DNA from: Isochrysis galbana
Lineage: Eukaryota > Haptophyta > Isochrysidales > Isochrysidaceae
DNA: 64,000 nt
Assembly (NCBI GenBank): GCA_018136815.1
Contig: CM030933.1
Span: 6,822,676-6,886,675 of the forward strand
Reading direction: 5' to 3'
Shown here: in pieces, positions 51,179 to 61,997 of the stretch
How positions within the stretch are numbered: the first letter of the stretch is position 1
Layout: each line of letters opens with the position of its first letter
Made by a program: the position numbers and the translations under genes
The notes under the pieces: model-generated
Database searches by the model: none
What the model was told of the DNA's origin: nothing
What the model saw: only the letters and a program-made list of their open reading frames with translations

Positions 51179-51890
51179 GGGGGGCGAGAACCGCACATAC
51201 CCCCCTGCCCCTGCGCCGCCACTTGGCAGGCATGGGGGACTCACCTCATCTGCTCAGACTCACTCCACAGATGCCCCACGCCCCGGCCCACGCTGGCCGG
51301 CCCATCTCTCCGACCAGCCCCTCCTCCACCTGGCACCCCCTTGATCAGGAGCTCCCAACTAGCTCCAGTCGACCTTCTGGGGCGCGGAGGGCCAGCGAGG
51401 GAGAGGAAGGAGGGGTCAGGGCCAAGGCCAAGCCCCAGCCTCACCAGCCCCCTGAACTGAGAGCTAAGCGCTAAGCTCCCAGGCCCCTGCAAGCTGCAAC
51501 CCACCTTCAGGTGAACTGAGAGCGAAGCGCTAAGCTCCCAGGCCCCTGCAAGCTGCAAGCCTCCTGGGGCCCTAAAGGTGGGTTGCAGGCGCGCGCAATA
51601 GGCCCGAGCCATAGGGAAGAGAGGAGGAAGAGGGAAGAGGGAGGGGAGGGGGGAGGGGGGAGCGGCAGCTCTCCCCTCCGACGATAACGTGTCTACGTGC
51701 CTTGTTTAAACTTAAACTTAAACTCAAACTTCATAATCTTCTTATCGCACATGCAGCCGTGGACCCTCTACTTACACGTAGCGCATACTTTCTACACCCC
51801 CACTCCACCGGCCCTCCTTCCCCCCCCCCACCATCAGGCGGTTCCTCCCGTGCACTACTAGGGGGATTGGGATGAAGGGCTCAGATATGG
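51179..51890. mobile_element. Mosaic of family B-like sequence
   Basis: 51240-51715 resembles the body of the B copy at 60023 (CCAGCCTCACC-GCCCCCTGA, GAAGAGAGGAGGAA, GGGAGCGGCAGCTCTCCCCT). 51725-51890 is the B 3' part in reverse orientation (CATGCAGCCGTGGACCCTCT, CATCAGGCGGTTCC, CACTACTAGGGGGAT). Within it, 51455-51560 holds a ~63-bp tandem duplication of the CTAAGCTCCCAGGCCCCTGC block. No gene. Confidence 0.65.
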
Positions 51891-51984
51891 TCCGGTGCCA
51901 CCGTGCGCAGGATCAGTGCTACACAAGCGAGAAGCGCACAATCACCATCACGCCCCCACCGACCACAGACCACAGAAGTGGGCA

Positions 51985-52680
51985 TTACGAAGTGCACACC
52001 TGCCGAAGCGCACACCGACCACGAGAGGATCTCCTGACGTGGGAGGCGCACTGCCCAAACGCACACCGACTACAAGAGGATCTTCTGACGTAGGAGGCGT
52101 ACTGCCAAAGCGCAAACCCCAGAAGGTCTACTAACGTGGGAGGCGCACTGCCAAAGCGCAAACCCAGAAGGATCTGCTGACGTGGGTGGCCCCTGTGCAT
52201 TTGGTGTCTGGCGGGGCCCCCCATCTGGATGGATCGTCGAAAACGGGCGCGCAGCGCGTCCGGCATCAGTTTGAAGTCGGGCTCTCCGGGCCTCCCTCGG
52301 AGACGTCAAACGTCAAATGGGCTGGCTGATTTCAACGAGATTTCGGCGCGCGGCCCGCCCGATTGGCGTGACAGTGTGGGTGGCCCCTGTGCATTTGGTG
52401 TCTGGCGGGGCCCTTCATCCGGATGGATCGTCGAAATCGGGCACGCAATGCGCCCGGCATGAGTTCGAAGTCGGGCTCTCGGGGCCTCCCTCGGAGACGT
52501 CAAACGTCGAATGGGCTCCACGGATGGCTGATTTCAACGAGATTTCGGCGCGCGGCCCGCCCGATTGATTGGCGTCACACTGTGGGTGGCCCCTGTGTAT
52601 TTGGTGTCTGGCGGCCCCCCCCATCCGGATGGATCGTCGAAAACGGGCACGCACCGCGCCCGGTCTCGATTTGAAGTTCA
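51985..52680. repeat. Two adjacent tandem arrays (satellite-like)
   Basis: 51985-52180: three to four ~57-bp units around ACGTGGGAGGCGCACTGCC and GCGCA(C/A)ACC. 52177-52680: two full ~200-bp units and a partial third, each with GGGTGGCCCCTGTG, ATTTGGTGTCTGGCGG, GGATGGATCGTCGAAA, CCTCCCTCGGAGACGTCAAA and GATTTCAACGAGATTTCGGC. No coding sense: frames on both strands repeat with the DNA. Confidence 0.88.
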
Positions 52681-52734
52681 GCTTTTCGGCCCATTGCGAC
52701 TTTAGCGTCTTTTGTTAGTATTTGGTTACGTTTT

Positions 52735-53130
52735 GTTGTGGGGGGCCAAGGGGGGGCCTTGGTCCTAATGGGCCCCGGACCCCGGATATGTGCTTCTTGG
52801 GTGTATTGGGAACTTTCTACCGAACGAAATCCTCAAATTTTCTCAACCCTGAGATGGTCATAATTAAAAAACCCTGTTTGACCGCCCTATATAAAGGAAC
52901 CGATCCCGATCCCCCCGCGGGCGCGACCGCCAATTCTTTACGGGAAGAGCGTGAGCGCGCGTGACGGAGCGGGGGGGAGGGCGGGGGAGAATCGCACCAT
53001 TTCCTGGCTAAGATTTTGGTGGCGGCAGGTGGCCCCCCCTGAAGGTTTTTTATTGGGCCTCGCGCCACGGTCAAAAAATGCAGCCCAACCCTTACTAATA
53101 GCAGTTAAAAAGCCCCTGTTTGACCGCTCT
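52735..53130 (+). repeat. Families G and H joined
   Basis: 52735-52860 is family G (reverse copy at 5985-6125). 52860-53130 is family H (reverse copy at 25265-25480), bounded by two direct copies of CTGTTTGACCGC(C/T)CTA about 245 bp apart. The close contact suggests one composite element, ~400 bp long. Confidence 0.7.
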
Positions 53131-53589
53131 ACGACTTATGCTTATGCCTTCCCAGGTGACGCTTGTGAGCTGAGGCGGGGTGATTTCTTCCCTAGCAAGT
53201 GTGCTTGGTCCGGGCGATGGATGAAGTGTGGACTTGATTCATCATTGCAACGAGCAAATCGGTGAGATGACGGTAGAAAGTAGAAAGTGGGCCCGATTTC
53301 AGCGCACCATCACTCACATATCATTACACCGTAATACCAGACACAAGAACAGATGCATTGCATCGCCCAAAACCTTCACCGCAGCTGCAGCTGATCCTCG
53401 ACGCTACTCGACGCCCGATTGCTCTCGCCTCATATCATTGACGACGAAGCTCATGCTCTTGGTCGGCTTTGTTGCTCGCTTCTCCAACGGGAACAACGGC
53501 GGCGCAAGCTTAGATGTCGCATCACTGAGTCACATCACGCAGAAGTCGGCGATGCAGGAGTCGCTCGGACGACATCAAGGAGGGCATCT
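53131..53589. other. 3' side of the large coiled-coil gene
   Basis: A plus frame (53228-53722) crosses the coding end of the minus-strand gene and has no domain support. Nothing else is recognised. Confidence 0.35.
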
Positions 53590-56500
53590 TCATCTAGCAA
53601 AAGTCTTCAAGATTCGGGAGGCCCGGGTGGAAGCGGTGTCACGGAGGGCACCTGGGAACCGACCAAGGTTGGGGAGTACTGAGCAAGGGACATCGATGCC
53701 GTTAGGACAAAAACGATGGTGAGCATGAGCACATCCTCTGGTGGATCGGGGCGGGTGGGTTTCGTGGGAGTGTAGTGATGCGCGCGCCTGATGCGCAGGA
53801 ATTGACGCCTCGGAGCCCCAGCTAGACAGCCGAGTTTTATGCAACGAGACCATCGAGGAGCCCGAGGATTCCACGCCAGTCGGTACCGTGACCGCTGCGG
53901 TGCCGACGCATGTCCGGCATCGAGGATCGCCCGGGAAAACGCTCACATTCGATGGGCGAGTACTCCCCGCCTCCCGCCCACGGTCTCCAATAGGTGTTGA
54001 GGAGTGTGAGGGAAATGGCGTGTCTATGGGCACCATCCCGGGGAAGTGGTACGAATGACGGGTCGTAGATGTCCCCGTCGTCGCAGGGTTGAGGCCGACG
54101 TCGGAGTGACGGCACGCCGCCTCGCACCCCGGATTTGGAGGATGACGTGTTGCGCGTTGCAGGTTCTCTTCTGATGGCGGTGGTATTGTGAGCGCGGGCA
54201 CTTTGCTCGTGGGGGGAGGTGCGCGCAATTTGGCGAGGATCTCTGTGTGGCTTGCTTTGATGGCTTCAGCACACTGATCGTACGCATGCCTCCATCCTGC
54301 AGCAGCGACTAGGGATGCTGCTGTCCCCGCAGGGCCTGCAGCAGGCTGAGCCAATCGCGGCTCCTCGTGCTGAGCAAGGGCAGGAGATCTAGCTTGAGGT
54401 ACATCCGAGACGTCCGGATAGGCTGTGTTTCGCGGCGGCGAGCCGACTTCCTCGATCGCGCCGCTCAGGGCATGGGCCGGGGAGGCGTGATGCGCTTGCC
54501 ATGCCGATCGTGGATATGCCGGAGGCGCGAATGGCTTCGGCCGACCCCGGGGGACCGCGTTGTAGGCAACGCAATGTCTAGCGGCCGCGGCCAACGGCGG
54601 CCCGACTAGACGTGCCTTATCACCGTTGACAATCTTGGACGATTCGACACCCATGTGACGCGAGATTTGGAGCTGAAGGGTGCGAGTAGCCTCCGCCGTG
54701 CGCTCCAGCTCGAGTTTGCGCTCGGCCATTTCTTTCCGTTCCTTTGCTGTGGCGAGGCGCTCGGCCTCAAACGCGCGTCGGGTCTCCATCACCTCTCGGC
54801 TGGCCATTTCGGCAGCCTCTCGCGCTTCCTCGGCCGCCGCGCGCTCCGTCTCCGCGATGGTCGCAAGCTCACGCGAGGCGGCGAGCTGTCGTGAGGAGTG
54901 CTGAGCCGCGTCGCGCACGGCAGCGGACTCTTCCTGCACCCGGATCGAAAGCTGTTTCAGCGCCTCCACGTCTTGGGCAAAGGCGTTGCGTTCGCGCTCC
55001 AGCGCTGCGCGCGCTGAGGCAACCTCTGCTGCCTCAGAAGCAACGCGCGCCTTGGCGTCGTCGAGAAGGGAGCGTTCCGCCGCCAGCTCCGCACTATGGG
55101 CCCGCACGGCTGCCTCAGCCTGGGCCTTAGCCGTGGTCTCTGCCGCACGCTCGCGAGCTATCCTCTCGCGCTCACGCGCGATAGACTCGTGGGCTAAACG
55201 AAGATTCGCCCGCTCCACCTCGAGCTCCGCTAGGACCTTTGCACCCTCGGATTCCCGGGAATGGCGCGCATCCTCGAGCGCGCGCCGTTCGGCTGCCGCT
55301 TCAGCAGCAAGGGAAGCGCGCTCTTGTTGGACCGCCACCGAGAGCGCCTGCAGCCGCTCGTGCTCGAGTAACAGCCGCGCCTTCTCGGCAGTGTGTGCCC
55401 CGCGCATCTCGGAAACCGACGACTGGAGCTCCGCGGTGAGGGCCTCTGCTTTGGCGCGCTCAGCCGCCAAGGCGGCCTCGCGCTCGCGCAGCGCCTGCTC
55501 TTGTGCTGCGAGAGCGGCGGCACGCTGCGCATTTGCCGCTGCCAAGTCGGTGCCGCGCCCCTCGAGCGAGCTAGCCACGTCCCGCTGCAGCCGCGAAAAG
55601 GCGCTAAGTGCGCCTTGCACTTGTTCAGTGAGCCCCGCCAGCGAGCCTGATTGCTGAGAGGCTCGGTCTTGACTAGCGAGCTCTTGCGCGTGGAGCCGTT
55701 TGAGCGCCTCGATAGCACGATCGTGCGCCTCTTCTGCGGCAGCAAGGCGGCTAGCTGCGGCGCGGTCAGAAGCAGCTGCCTCCTCACGCACGCGTCGCAG
55801 CTGGGCTTCCGCCGCCGTCTCCCTGGACTTGGCCGACTGCTCAGCGAGGCGGCGGGCCTCCTCAAGGTGAGCCGTGTGCTCGGCATGCTGGGCGGCAAGC
55901 TGAGTGAGCTTCTCCTCGGAGATCCGCAACGACGACTCGGCTCTCGACACTCGCAGGTTGGCATCGACCTTGGCCGCCTCGACGTCTTGCGCTGCCCGTT
56001 GCCGAGCAAGCTCCGCCTCGTTGAGCGCGGCGGAGAGCCGCGTTTGAAGCTGCTGGAGCTCGAGCTCATGGGCTGCGTTCGAGTGCGCCATGGTGCTGTC
56101 CTTGGTGAGAGCCTGGAGGCGGCTAAGCGCCGCCCGAGCGTCGGCAGCGTCGGCCCGCGCTTCGCGCATCGCGGCTTCGCTCTGGCGTAGTCGTGATTCT
56201 GCATCCTGGCGTGCGTCCTCGGACGCCCGCAGGGCGGTCTCCAGCCGTGCCGTCTCTGCTAGGAGGAGCTGTTGGGTGCCCGCCGTCCCGAGACCGGCGA
56301 GGCTGTGTGCGGGTTGGCCGATGGGAAAGTACGCAACAGTAGCAGCGTTGGCAGCGGGGGGGGCGGTGACCGTTTGTGGCGCCGTTGGGACTGCGGCGAT
56401 TGGCGGTTCGGCATTGCGCGGTAGACTAGCGTTGGGAATGATCTGATCCACTGCAGACTGTGGCTGTGGAACGGCAGTGGTCGCGGCAACTGCAGCATTC

Positions 56501-58097
56501 CCCGATGTGGGCGCCGGCGGCGCCTTTGGCACCAGCGGCTTGATGTTGGCTAGATTTATGCGCGACGGTGCTACGGGTGTGGTCGCCGGAGCCGGCGTGG
56601 GGGCCGGGGTCGGTGCGGGTGCTGGAGGCGCTGGAGGCGCCGGGGCTGGGGCGGTCTGCAGTGGTTTGATGTTGGCATAGTTGATTCGCGACCCAGGTTT
56701 GGCTGCCGCTGCTGGCGGTGCAGCTATCGCTGACGGGGCAAGAGCGGCTATCGGCTTGCTAACAGGAGATCCCTGCGGCGATGCCTCGAACGACATGGAG
56801 TACTCCGCCTCGTCCTTGTCATCACCATATTCCGCCTGGAAGGGAGTCGGCAAGAGAGAGGAATCGATCCGACCTCGGATCCAATTTCCGGGTGTGGTCT
56901 AGAGGCGATGAGAGCCTAGCAGCTTTGGAAGCACGCGGCGTACCTCAAATTCGGCGTCGGATTCAGTCATTTGCGGCTTGGCTGCGGTCGGCTTGGCGGG
57001 GGCCGACGAGGCTGGTGCTCGCACGGGTGCGGGCGCTGCCTTTGATGGTGCAGCTGCTTTGGGCGCAGCCGCTCCTTTGGGTACCGAGGTCTTGGCGGGT
57101 GCTGAATCCTTGCGCGCAGCTGGCTTATTGGCTGCTCCTTTTGGCGGCGCCTTAGTTGCCGGTGCTCCTAATTCCTGCAAGGATATTGAGGGATAGGCAT
57201 CATAATCCAGCCGTACATGAAATGCACATGTTGAGCATGGATGCCCGAGGAGGAGCGCAACAGGACGGGGCTGAGGGGGCCACTATGGGCGGGAGGAGCC
57301 ACGGCCATCATCTATATGCCGCCGACGTTCTCAATCGTACCTCCAAATCAAAGTCGGAGTCCGACCCCGTCTCATCGTCTAGTGCGCTACCCCCACGCCT
57401 TGCTGACTTCGAGCCCCGCTCGCCCGCATCGATCACCATGTCATCAAAATCGGAGCAGTCCGACATGCTGATGCTGTCGCCCGCAGAGAGCATCTTGTTG
57501 CGTCCGGAGACCAACGGGTTGGAGTAGCCACGCCCTGAAGAGGCGGCGCCCCTTCCACCCGCCCCCCTCCCAGGCGCACCGCTGGACTTCTTTGGTGGGT
57601 CGGGCTTTTTCTTGCCCTTGCCCCTGTCAAGCATCGCGGAGCCTTGCTTCTTTGTGGTGCTCGAGCGGGGCGCCATGGCAAGATCATCATCGTCCGAGAG
57701 ACCCAAATCGTCCATGTTCAAAGTGGCAGCAGGGGCTTTCTTCTTGCCACCCTGTCGAATGTTCAAAGAGGACAAGCGACTTAGCGTGTGCCGCGATACA
57801 GTGCAGCAGGTGCGCTCTGCAGTCCTTCCTTGCCGCACGTGGATACAGCAGCTGCGCGCCCCCAGCTCCTCGCCTCCCCCCTCCTTCTCGCTTCCCCTGC
57901 CTGCCCGCCTGCCTGCCTTCCGTCCACTTTACTAGTCTGCTCCTTTGCGCTTTTGAGCGCTCGCTCCACCGTTCCCTCTCTTGAGTGTTCGCTCGCCCGC
58001 TCACCAGCAGCATGTCAGTCGGGCCGAGCCCGCCCATGGCGCTCCCCTTGCTCGCACCGGCCTTGCCCTTGAACAGCATGTCGGTTGGCCCCAGCAT
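53590..58097 (-). CDS. Large coiled-coil protein, possibly FBF1-like (ciliary transition fibre)
   Basis: Four exons, all joined in phase 0, encode about 1326 residues: 58097-58005, 57751-57341, 57174-56944 and 56835-53590. All donors and acceptors are GT/AG. The N-terminus repeats GLGPTDML, then come Lys/Ser/Asp-rich segments (LNMDDLGLSDDDDLAMAP, SDCSDFDDMVIDAGE), a Pro/Ala stretch, and from ~residue 430 about 500 residues of near-continuous coiled coil rich in A/E/R (REREAALAAERAKAEALTAE). The tail is Pro/Ser-rich without structure. An acidic, disordered N-terminus followed by such a coiled coil is the layout of Fas-binding factor 1 of transition fibres, but other centriolar proteins share it, so the name is tentative. 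It is head-to-head with ENY2. Confidence 0.85.
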
Positions 58098-58429
58098 TGC
58101 AACAACGCAGCCCTCTGCGTGAGGTTGGAACGCTGACGAGGAGAGGGAAGGGGGGGGGAGGGAGGGAGGGAGGCAGAAGGAGAACAAGAGGTGTGGAGGA
58201 GGCCAGCTGGCGGCCGCCGCCGCCGGCAGCAGGTAGAAGAGGCGCTCTGTGTACCCTTAAAAAAAGGGGGGGGGAGGGGTCAGAGAGGCGGGAGCGGGCG
58301 GCGGCGGCGGGGGGCGGGAAGGGACGAGGTGAGAAGGTTGAATTGGAAGGGCGTCGACTAGTTTTGTAAAAAAGGGCTGACGGCTTGTACTGGCTGCCCT
58401 GCGGCTTCCCGCAGCAGGGAAAAGAGGCA

Positions 58430-58496
<67 letters not shown>

Positions 58497-58593
58497 CACT
58501 CTTTCCTTCCTGTCTGTTTCACAAGGTAAAAGGCAGGAGAGAAGAGAGGAGAGAGAGGAGAGGGCGGCTCGGCGCGCTGCCCGTTGCCGCCGG
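58098..58593. promoter_or_regulatory. Shared divergent promoter region with (GA)n microsatellite
   Basis: The 496 bp between the start codons of the coiled-coil gene (minus) and ENY2 (plus). It contains purine-rich GGGAGGGAGGGAGG near 58155, an A6/G-run near 58260, and an uninterrupted GA repeat at 58433-58491 followed by GA-rich sequence up to the ENY2 ATG. No TATA box is visible. The transcription start sites are unknown. Confidence 0.6.
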
Positions 58594-59175
58594 ATGGAGT
58601 CGGCTCCCACGGACAAGAAGCTCAAGGATGCGATCCAGATGAAGCTGGTCGAGACGGGCGAGTACGACAGGTGCGTCCATGCTACGCCGCTCGCCCCTCT
58701 CCGCTCGCCCCTCCACAAACCTCATCGCGCCCGCTCCGCCTCCGGGGGCTCAAACTCCTCACCCTCCTCTGGCTGCAGGTTAAAGGAGCTGCTGCGGCAG
58801 CGGCTGACCGAGTACCAGTGGCGCGACCAGCTCAAGCAACACGCGATGGGTACGTCCGTTTGTGCGGCGCGCCGCCTACCCCACGCCACACGGCTCGTCT
58901 CACCCGCCATTCCGCACGCCTTGCCAGAGCTGATCAAGCAAAAAGGGGACCAGCAGCTCACGGTGGAGCAGTTGACCCAGGAGATCTTGCCGCATGGTCG
59001 GGGTACGCGCCTTTTGCCAGCCCCTCAGTTGGGCATCGCATGCACGCATTTCTCCTGCTTTAGAGTCTTAAGCGTTCCATTCTGTCCCATTGCAGCGAGT
59101 GTGCCGAACGATGTTAAGGCGGAGCTCTTGGCAGAAATCCGGCGCTTTGTGGAGTCGCCTGCGGCTCAATCGTGA
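58594..59175 (+). CDS. ENY2: Transcription and mRNA export factor ENY2/Sus1
   Basis: Four exons encode 100 residues, the usual family length: 58594-58670, 58779-58849, 58928-59002, 59096-59175. The splice joins restore Arg (YDR/LKELL), Glu (HAM/ELIKQK) and Ala (HGR/ASVPND). The sequence follows ENY2 end to end: KLVETGEYDRLKELLRQRL, Y-x-WRDQLK, QQLTVEQLTQEILPHGR, VPNDVKAELLAEIRRF. ENY2/Sus1 is a helical subunit of the SAGA deubiquitinase module and of the TREX-2 mRNA-export complex at nuclear pores. Three short introns (about 80-110 bp) in so small a gene are notable. In yeast SUS1 introns are themselves regulated; whether that holds here is unknown. Confidence 0.96.
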   Translation: MESAPTDKKLKDAIQMKLVETGEYDRCVHATPLAPLRSPLHKPHRARSASGGSNSSPSSGCRLKELLRQRLTEYQWRDQLKQHAMGTSVCAARRLPHATRLVSPAIPHALPELIKQKGDQQLTVEQLTQEILPHGRGTRLLPAPQLGIACTHFSCFRVLSVPFCPIAASVPNDVKAELLAEIRRFVESPAAQS

Positions 59176-60022
59176 TCGCTCGTTTCCCGTAGAGGTCGGG
59201 CATCTCCTTCACTACGGGGGGACAGAGGTGCACCTGCTCATAGCGCGATGTGGAGAGGGAGTTGAGCCTATCCGTACTGGCTCCCAATCATGCGGGTCTA
59301 TACTTGCACCTCATGTAGCTTACTTTTATCCCAGTTTTTGGGGGGTGCAACGTGACATCGAGGTGTAGGTAGGCCCACTATTGGCCCGTCGAATCGAGCG
59401 AGCATGCCCGCAAACGTGCCGTTGGTTTGCGCGTTGTCCACCATGGGGCGCACCTCATCTAAGTCCAATGTACTTCTAGTCATGGCTTGCCGGTGAACGG
59501 CCATCGGCCAGTGCTAGCTTGAGCACAACCTTTGTTGTCTACAACGCGTCTTGCTTGTCCATGGACATGCCCATGGCGACATGGTGGAGCTACTCTCTGC
59601 CCGTTGGCGCTCGTCGGGCTCTTTTGCGTCTGTATCCGAGCTTTGCTTCTACATGGCCGGCCATCGCCACAGGATGGCAAGGTTACAAGGTTGTCTACTG
59701 TCTATCTAAGGTCGCGTTCAACGACGTCGGAGACCATAACCATCGGTTCATGGATTTGCCAGCATTCAAAACTTGAATAGAGCGACAAAAGAAGTAATAG
59801 TATAAGATGCACACAACAAACCTGCTACAGGGCCAAACGAACAAGATGATACACACACACACACACACACACACATGCGCGCAAGCACACATTTGCATTT
59901 CTATTACACAAGACACATCTCGGTCATGAGTTAAGAGCGCGCACTGCGTCTACGCTTCACACTAGAATTGGCTTGGGACTCCCTTCTGGCTTGCCGTAGG
60001 TCTTGCTTTTGCTTTTGCTTTC
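59176..60022. other. Downstream of ENY2, no gene recognised
   Basis: Short frames on both strands between 59298 and 59780 have no known domain. An (AC)12 microsatellite sits at 59851-59874. Confidence 0.4.
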
Positions 60023-60640
60023 AACTAACTTTATACTTAGTTCGCCCATGGGGGGGCACGAGCCCCCCTCTCTCTCCTCTCTCCACTCCTCCCCTGCCAT
60101 GGGGGAGGAACCACCCACTCTCCTGGCACGCCTGATGGCCTGCCAGGAGCACACTGCCATGCTGACCCATCCCTCTCCCCACAGGCACGCCCGCCCTGGC
60201 CTGTCGTGGCCAGCCCATCCCCATCCCTCTGTCCAGCCCCTCCTCGCCCTGGGCCCCCCTGTTCAGGACCCCCCAGCCAGCCAGCTCCAGTCGACCCGCA
60301 GGGGCTCGGAGCGCCAGCGAGGGAGAGGCAGGAGGGGCCAAGGCCATGCCCCAGCCTCACCTGCCCCCTGAGCTGTGCTCCTAGGCCCTTGCAGGCCACC
60401 AGGGGACCTGAAGAGGGGCCGCAGGCGCGCGCCATGGGCCCCCGCCGCAGGGAAGAGAGGAGGAAAAGGGAAGAGGGAGGGGAGGGGGGAGCGGCAGAGC
60501 GGCAGCTCTCCCCTCCGGCAGATACGTGTCTTCTCGCCCCGTTTGGGTAAGAGAAGACGGGGGCACCAGAGCCAGGAGGGAAGGGCCGCGGCTCGCCGCG
60601 GCCACTCGCTCTAGCGAGGGAGATTAGCGCTTCTGGGCTC
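60023..60640 (+). mobile_element. Family B element, diverged copy 4
   Basis: Starts AACTAACTTTATACTTAGTT, CGCCCATGGGGGGGCACGAG and the B body (CTGGCACGCCTGATGGCCTG, GGGAGAGGCAGGAGGGG). The 3' third differs from copies 1-3 (GGCAGATACGTGTCTTCTCG) and resembles 51.6-51.7 kb, defining a subfamily. The end is approximate because family D begins at about 60648. Confidence 0.75.
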
Positions 60641-60647
60641 CTATCTC

Positions 60648-61835
60648 ACGAGTGCCCCCCCCCCCCCCCCTGCGTTGCTTTTACCCAAAAGGGGTTTTCC
60701 CCCAGCGTGGGCTCGAGGAGAGGACGCGCTGGGGGGCGCGGGGTCGGTGCATGCACTGGGGGGAGGACAAATATCGAGGGGAGGGGCAACCTACTTTTAT
60801 AAGTGGGGGTCAATGGGGGCCTCGCGCCCCCCCCTCTCCATCGCGGACACCCCCCGGGGTGGGCCCGTACAATCAACCAGGGGCTGGGCAATCAACACTC
60901 TGGCCCAGACCCCTAGTGGGCGCGGGCCGAGACTCGCACTCCCACGCCCAGCATGGGCCTGCCCTCGAGCTTACTCCCCCCCCTCCCCTGGTCGCCAGGC
61001 ATACAGAGGCCACTGGGAGGCTCCAATGGCCAGCGTGGCAAGCGTGGGAGAGGCAGGGGGGGCCAGGGGCTGAGCCCCAGCCTCCACTGCCCCCTGAGCT
61101 GCCCTTGCTGGCCCTCTGGGAGCCCCCAAAGGCCCTCTGAGAGCAGGCCGTGGCGCGCCGCATGGCGACGCGCCGCAGGGAGAGGGGCGGAGGAGAATGG
61201 AGAGAGGGAGAGGGGGGAATTTGCGCCCCCCCCGATGGAGTGCGGTAAGAAACGGGCCCCGTTTGCGTTAGCAAACGGGCGAAGGGGGGCGGCTGGCGAC
61301 AGGAGGGGCGAGAAGAAGGGAGTGGCTCAAGACGTCCCTGTGGCAGGTATCGGGGGGCGCAGTCATTTATTTCTTCGAGGACTGCTCGCGGCGCGAGCTG
61401 TAAGGGCCGTTCTGCTTCACGACGAGAGGTCCCTCCCCCCCCCCGGTGTTTTTCCCCGGAGAGTCGGCCGGCGTCGACCGGTCCGCCTCAATGGGTTTTC
61501 CCTCATTGTAACTTGTGGGGAGTTATAATGGGAGCCGGGGGTTTGCGAGGGGGGAGATTTGAAGGGATGCATTGGTGTATGTGTCTGTGCCATCACTTCA
61601 AGGCGTGCGGGCAAGTGCGCTGAGGGGTGTCGTGATAGTACCGGGCTAGTGGGAGTAGTGGTACTAACGCTCAGTTGTTTTAATATCGAGGGGAGGGGGC
61701 AGTGCCCCCACCCCCCGGTACATCACTCGGACACCTGGCCCGTCAGGGATGGCGGGATTCCGGGACTGAAACGTTATGTCCAATTAGCTAGTGGGGTTGG
61801 CTAGGATATAAATATAACATTGATTATTATTATTA
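60648..61835 (+). mobile_element. Family D element, copy 3, split by a family C insertion
   Basis: The left half 60648-60786 and right half 61682-61835 together reproduce the D copy at 30740-31005. The break is inside AATATCGAGGGGAGGGG, which is duplicated. A short ATT microsatellite (61821-61842) follows the right half. Confidence 0.85.
60787..61681 (+). mobile_element. Family C element, full copy 4, with 17-bp target-site duplication
   Basis: The exact duplication AATATCGAGGGGAGGGG lies at 60770-60786 and 61682-61698. It begins CAACCTACTTTTATAAGTGG and ends GTACTAACGCTCAGTTGTTT plus T. It is nearly identical to copy 1 at 7033-7952, except for a missing ~20-bp stretch near 60880 and a few indels, so both are recent. 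Confidence 0.92.
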
Positions 61836-61997
61836 TTATTATTCTGCTTTTGCTTTCTCATTCGAGCTCGCCTCTGCTCTTCCTTGTGTGCAAGAGCTGC
61901 CCTCTTCCGAGCGCAAGCCTGTTGCTGAGCATTCATCCTCGCTCTCTCCACGAAGTCGATCAGGCTCTCACTGCTGTCGTCCTCCTTGCTACTATCG

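Noticed and set aside
51177-51193. The G8 run plus GCGAGAACCG considered a family end
   Set aside because: It is the second copy of the LINE target duplication whose first copy is at 50022-50036.
55230-56204. Minus-strand 324-codon frame and several plus-strand frames within the large coiled-coil exon
   Set aside because: They are phase-shifted shadows of the repetitive A/E/R-rich coding sequence, giving Ser/Arg-rich nonsense.
59298-59780. Small frames on both strands after ENY2
   Set aside because: No splice-site-supported extension and no known motif on either strand.
60953-61528. A 191-codon plus-strand open frame, also present as shorter frames at 7047-7538 and 7502-7795
   Set aside because: It is family C sequence. 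The same DNA is broken differently by small indels between copies 1 and 4, which a real coding sequence would not tolerate.
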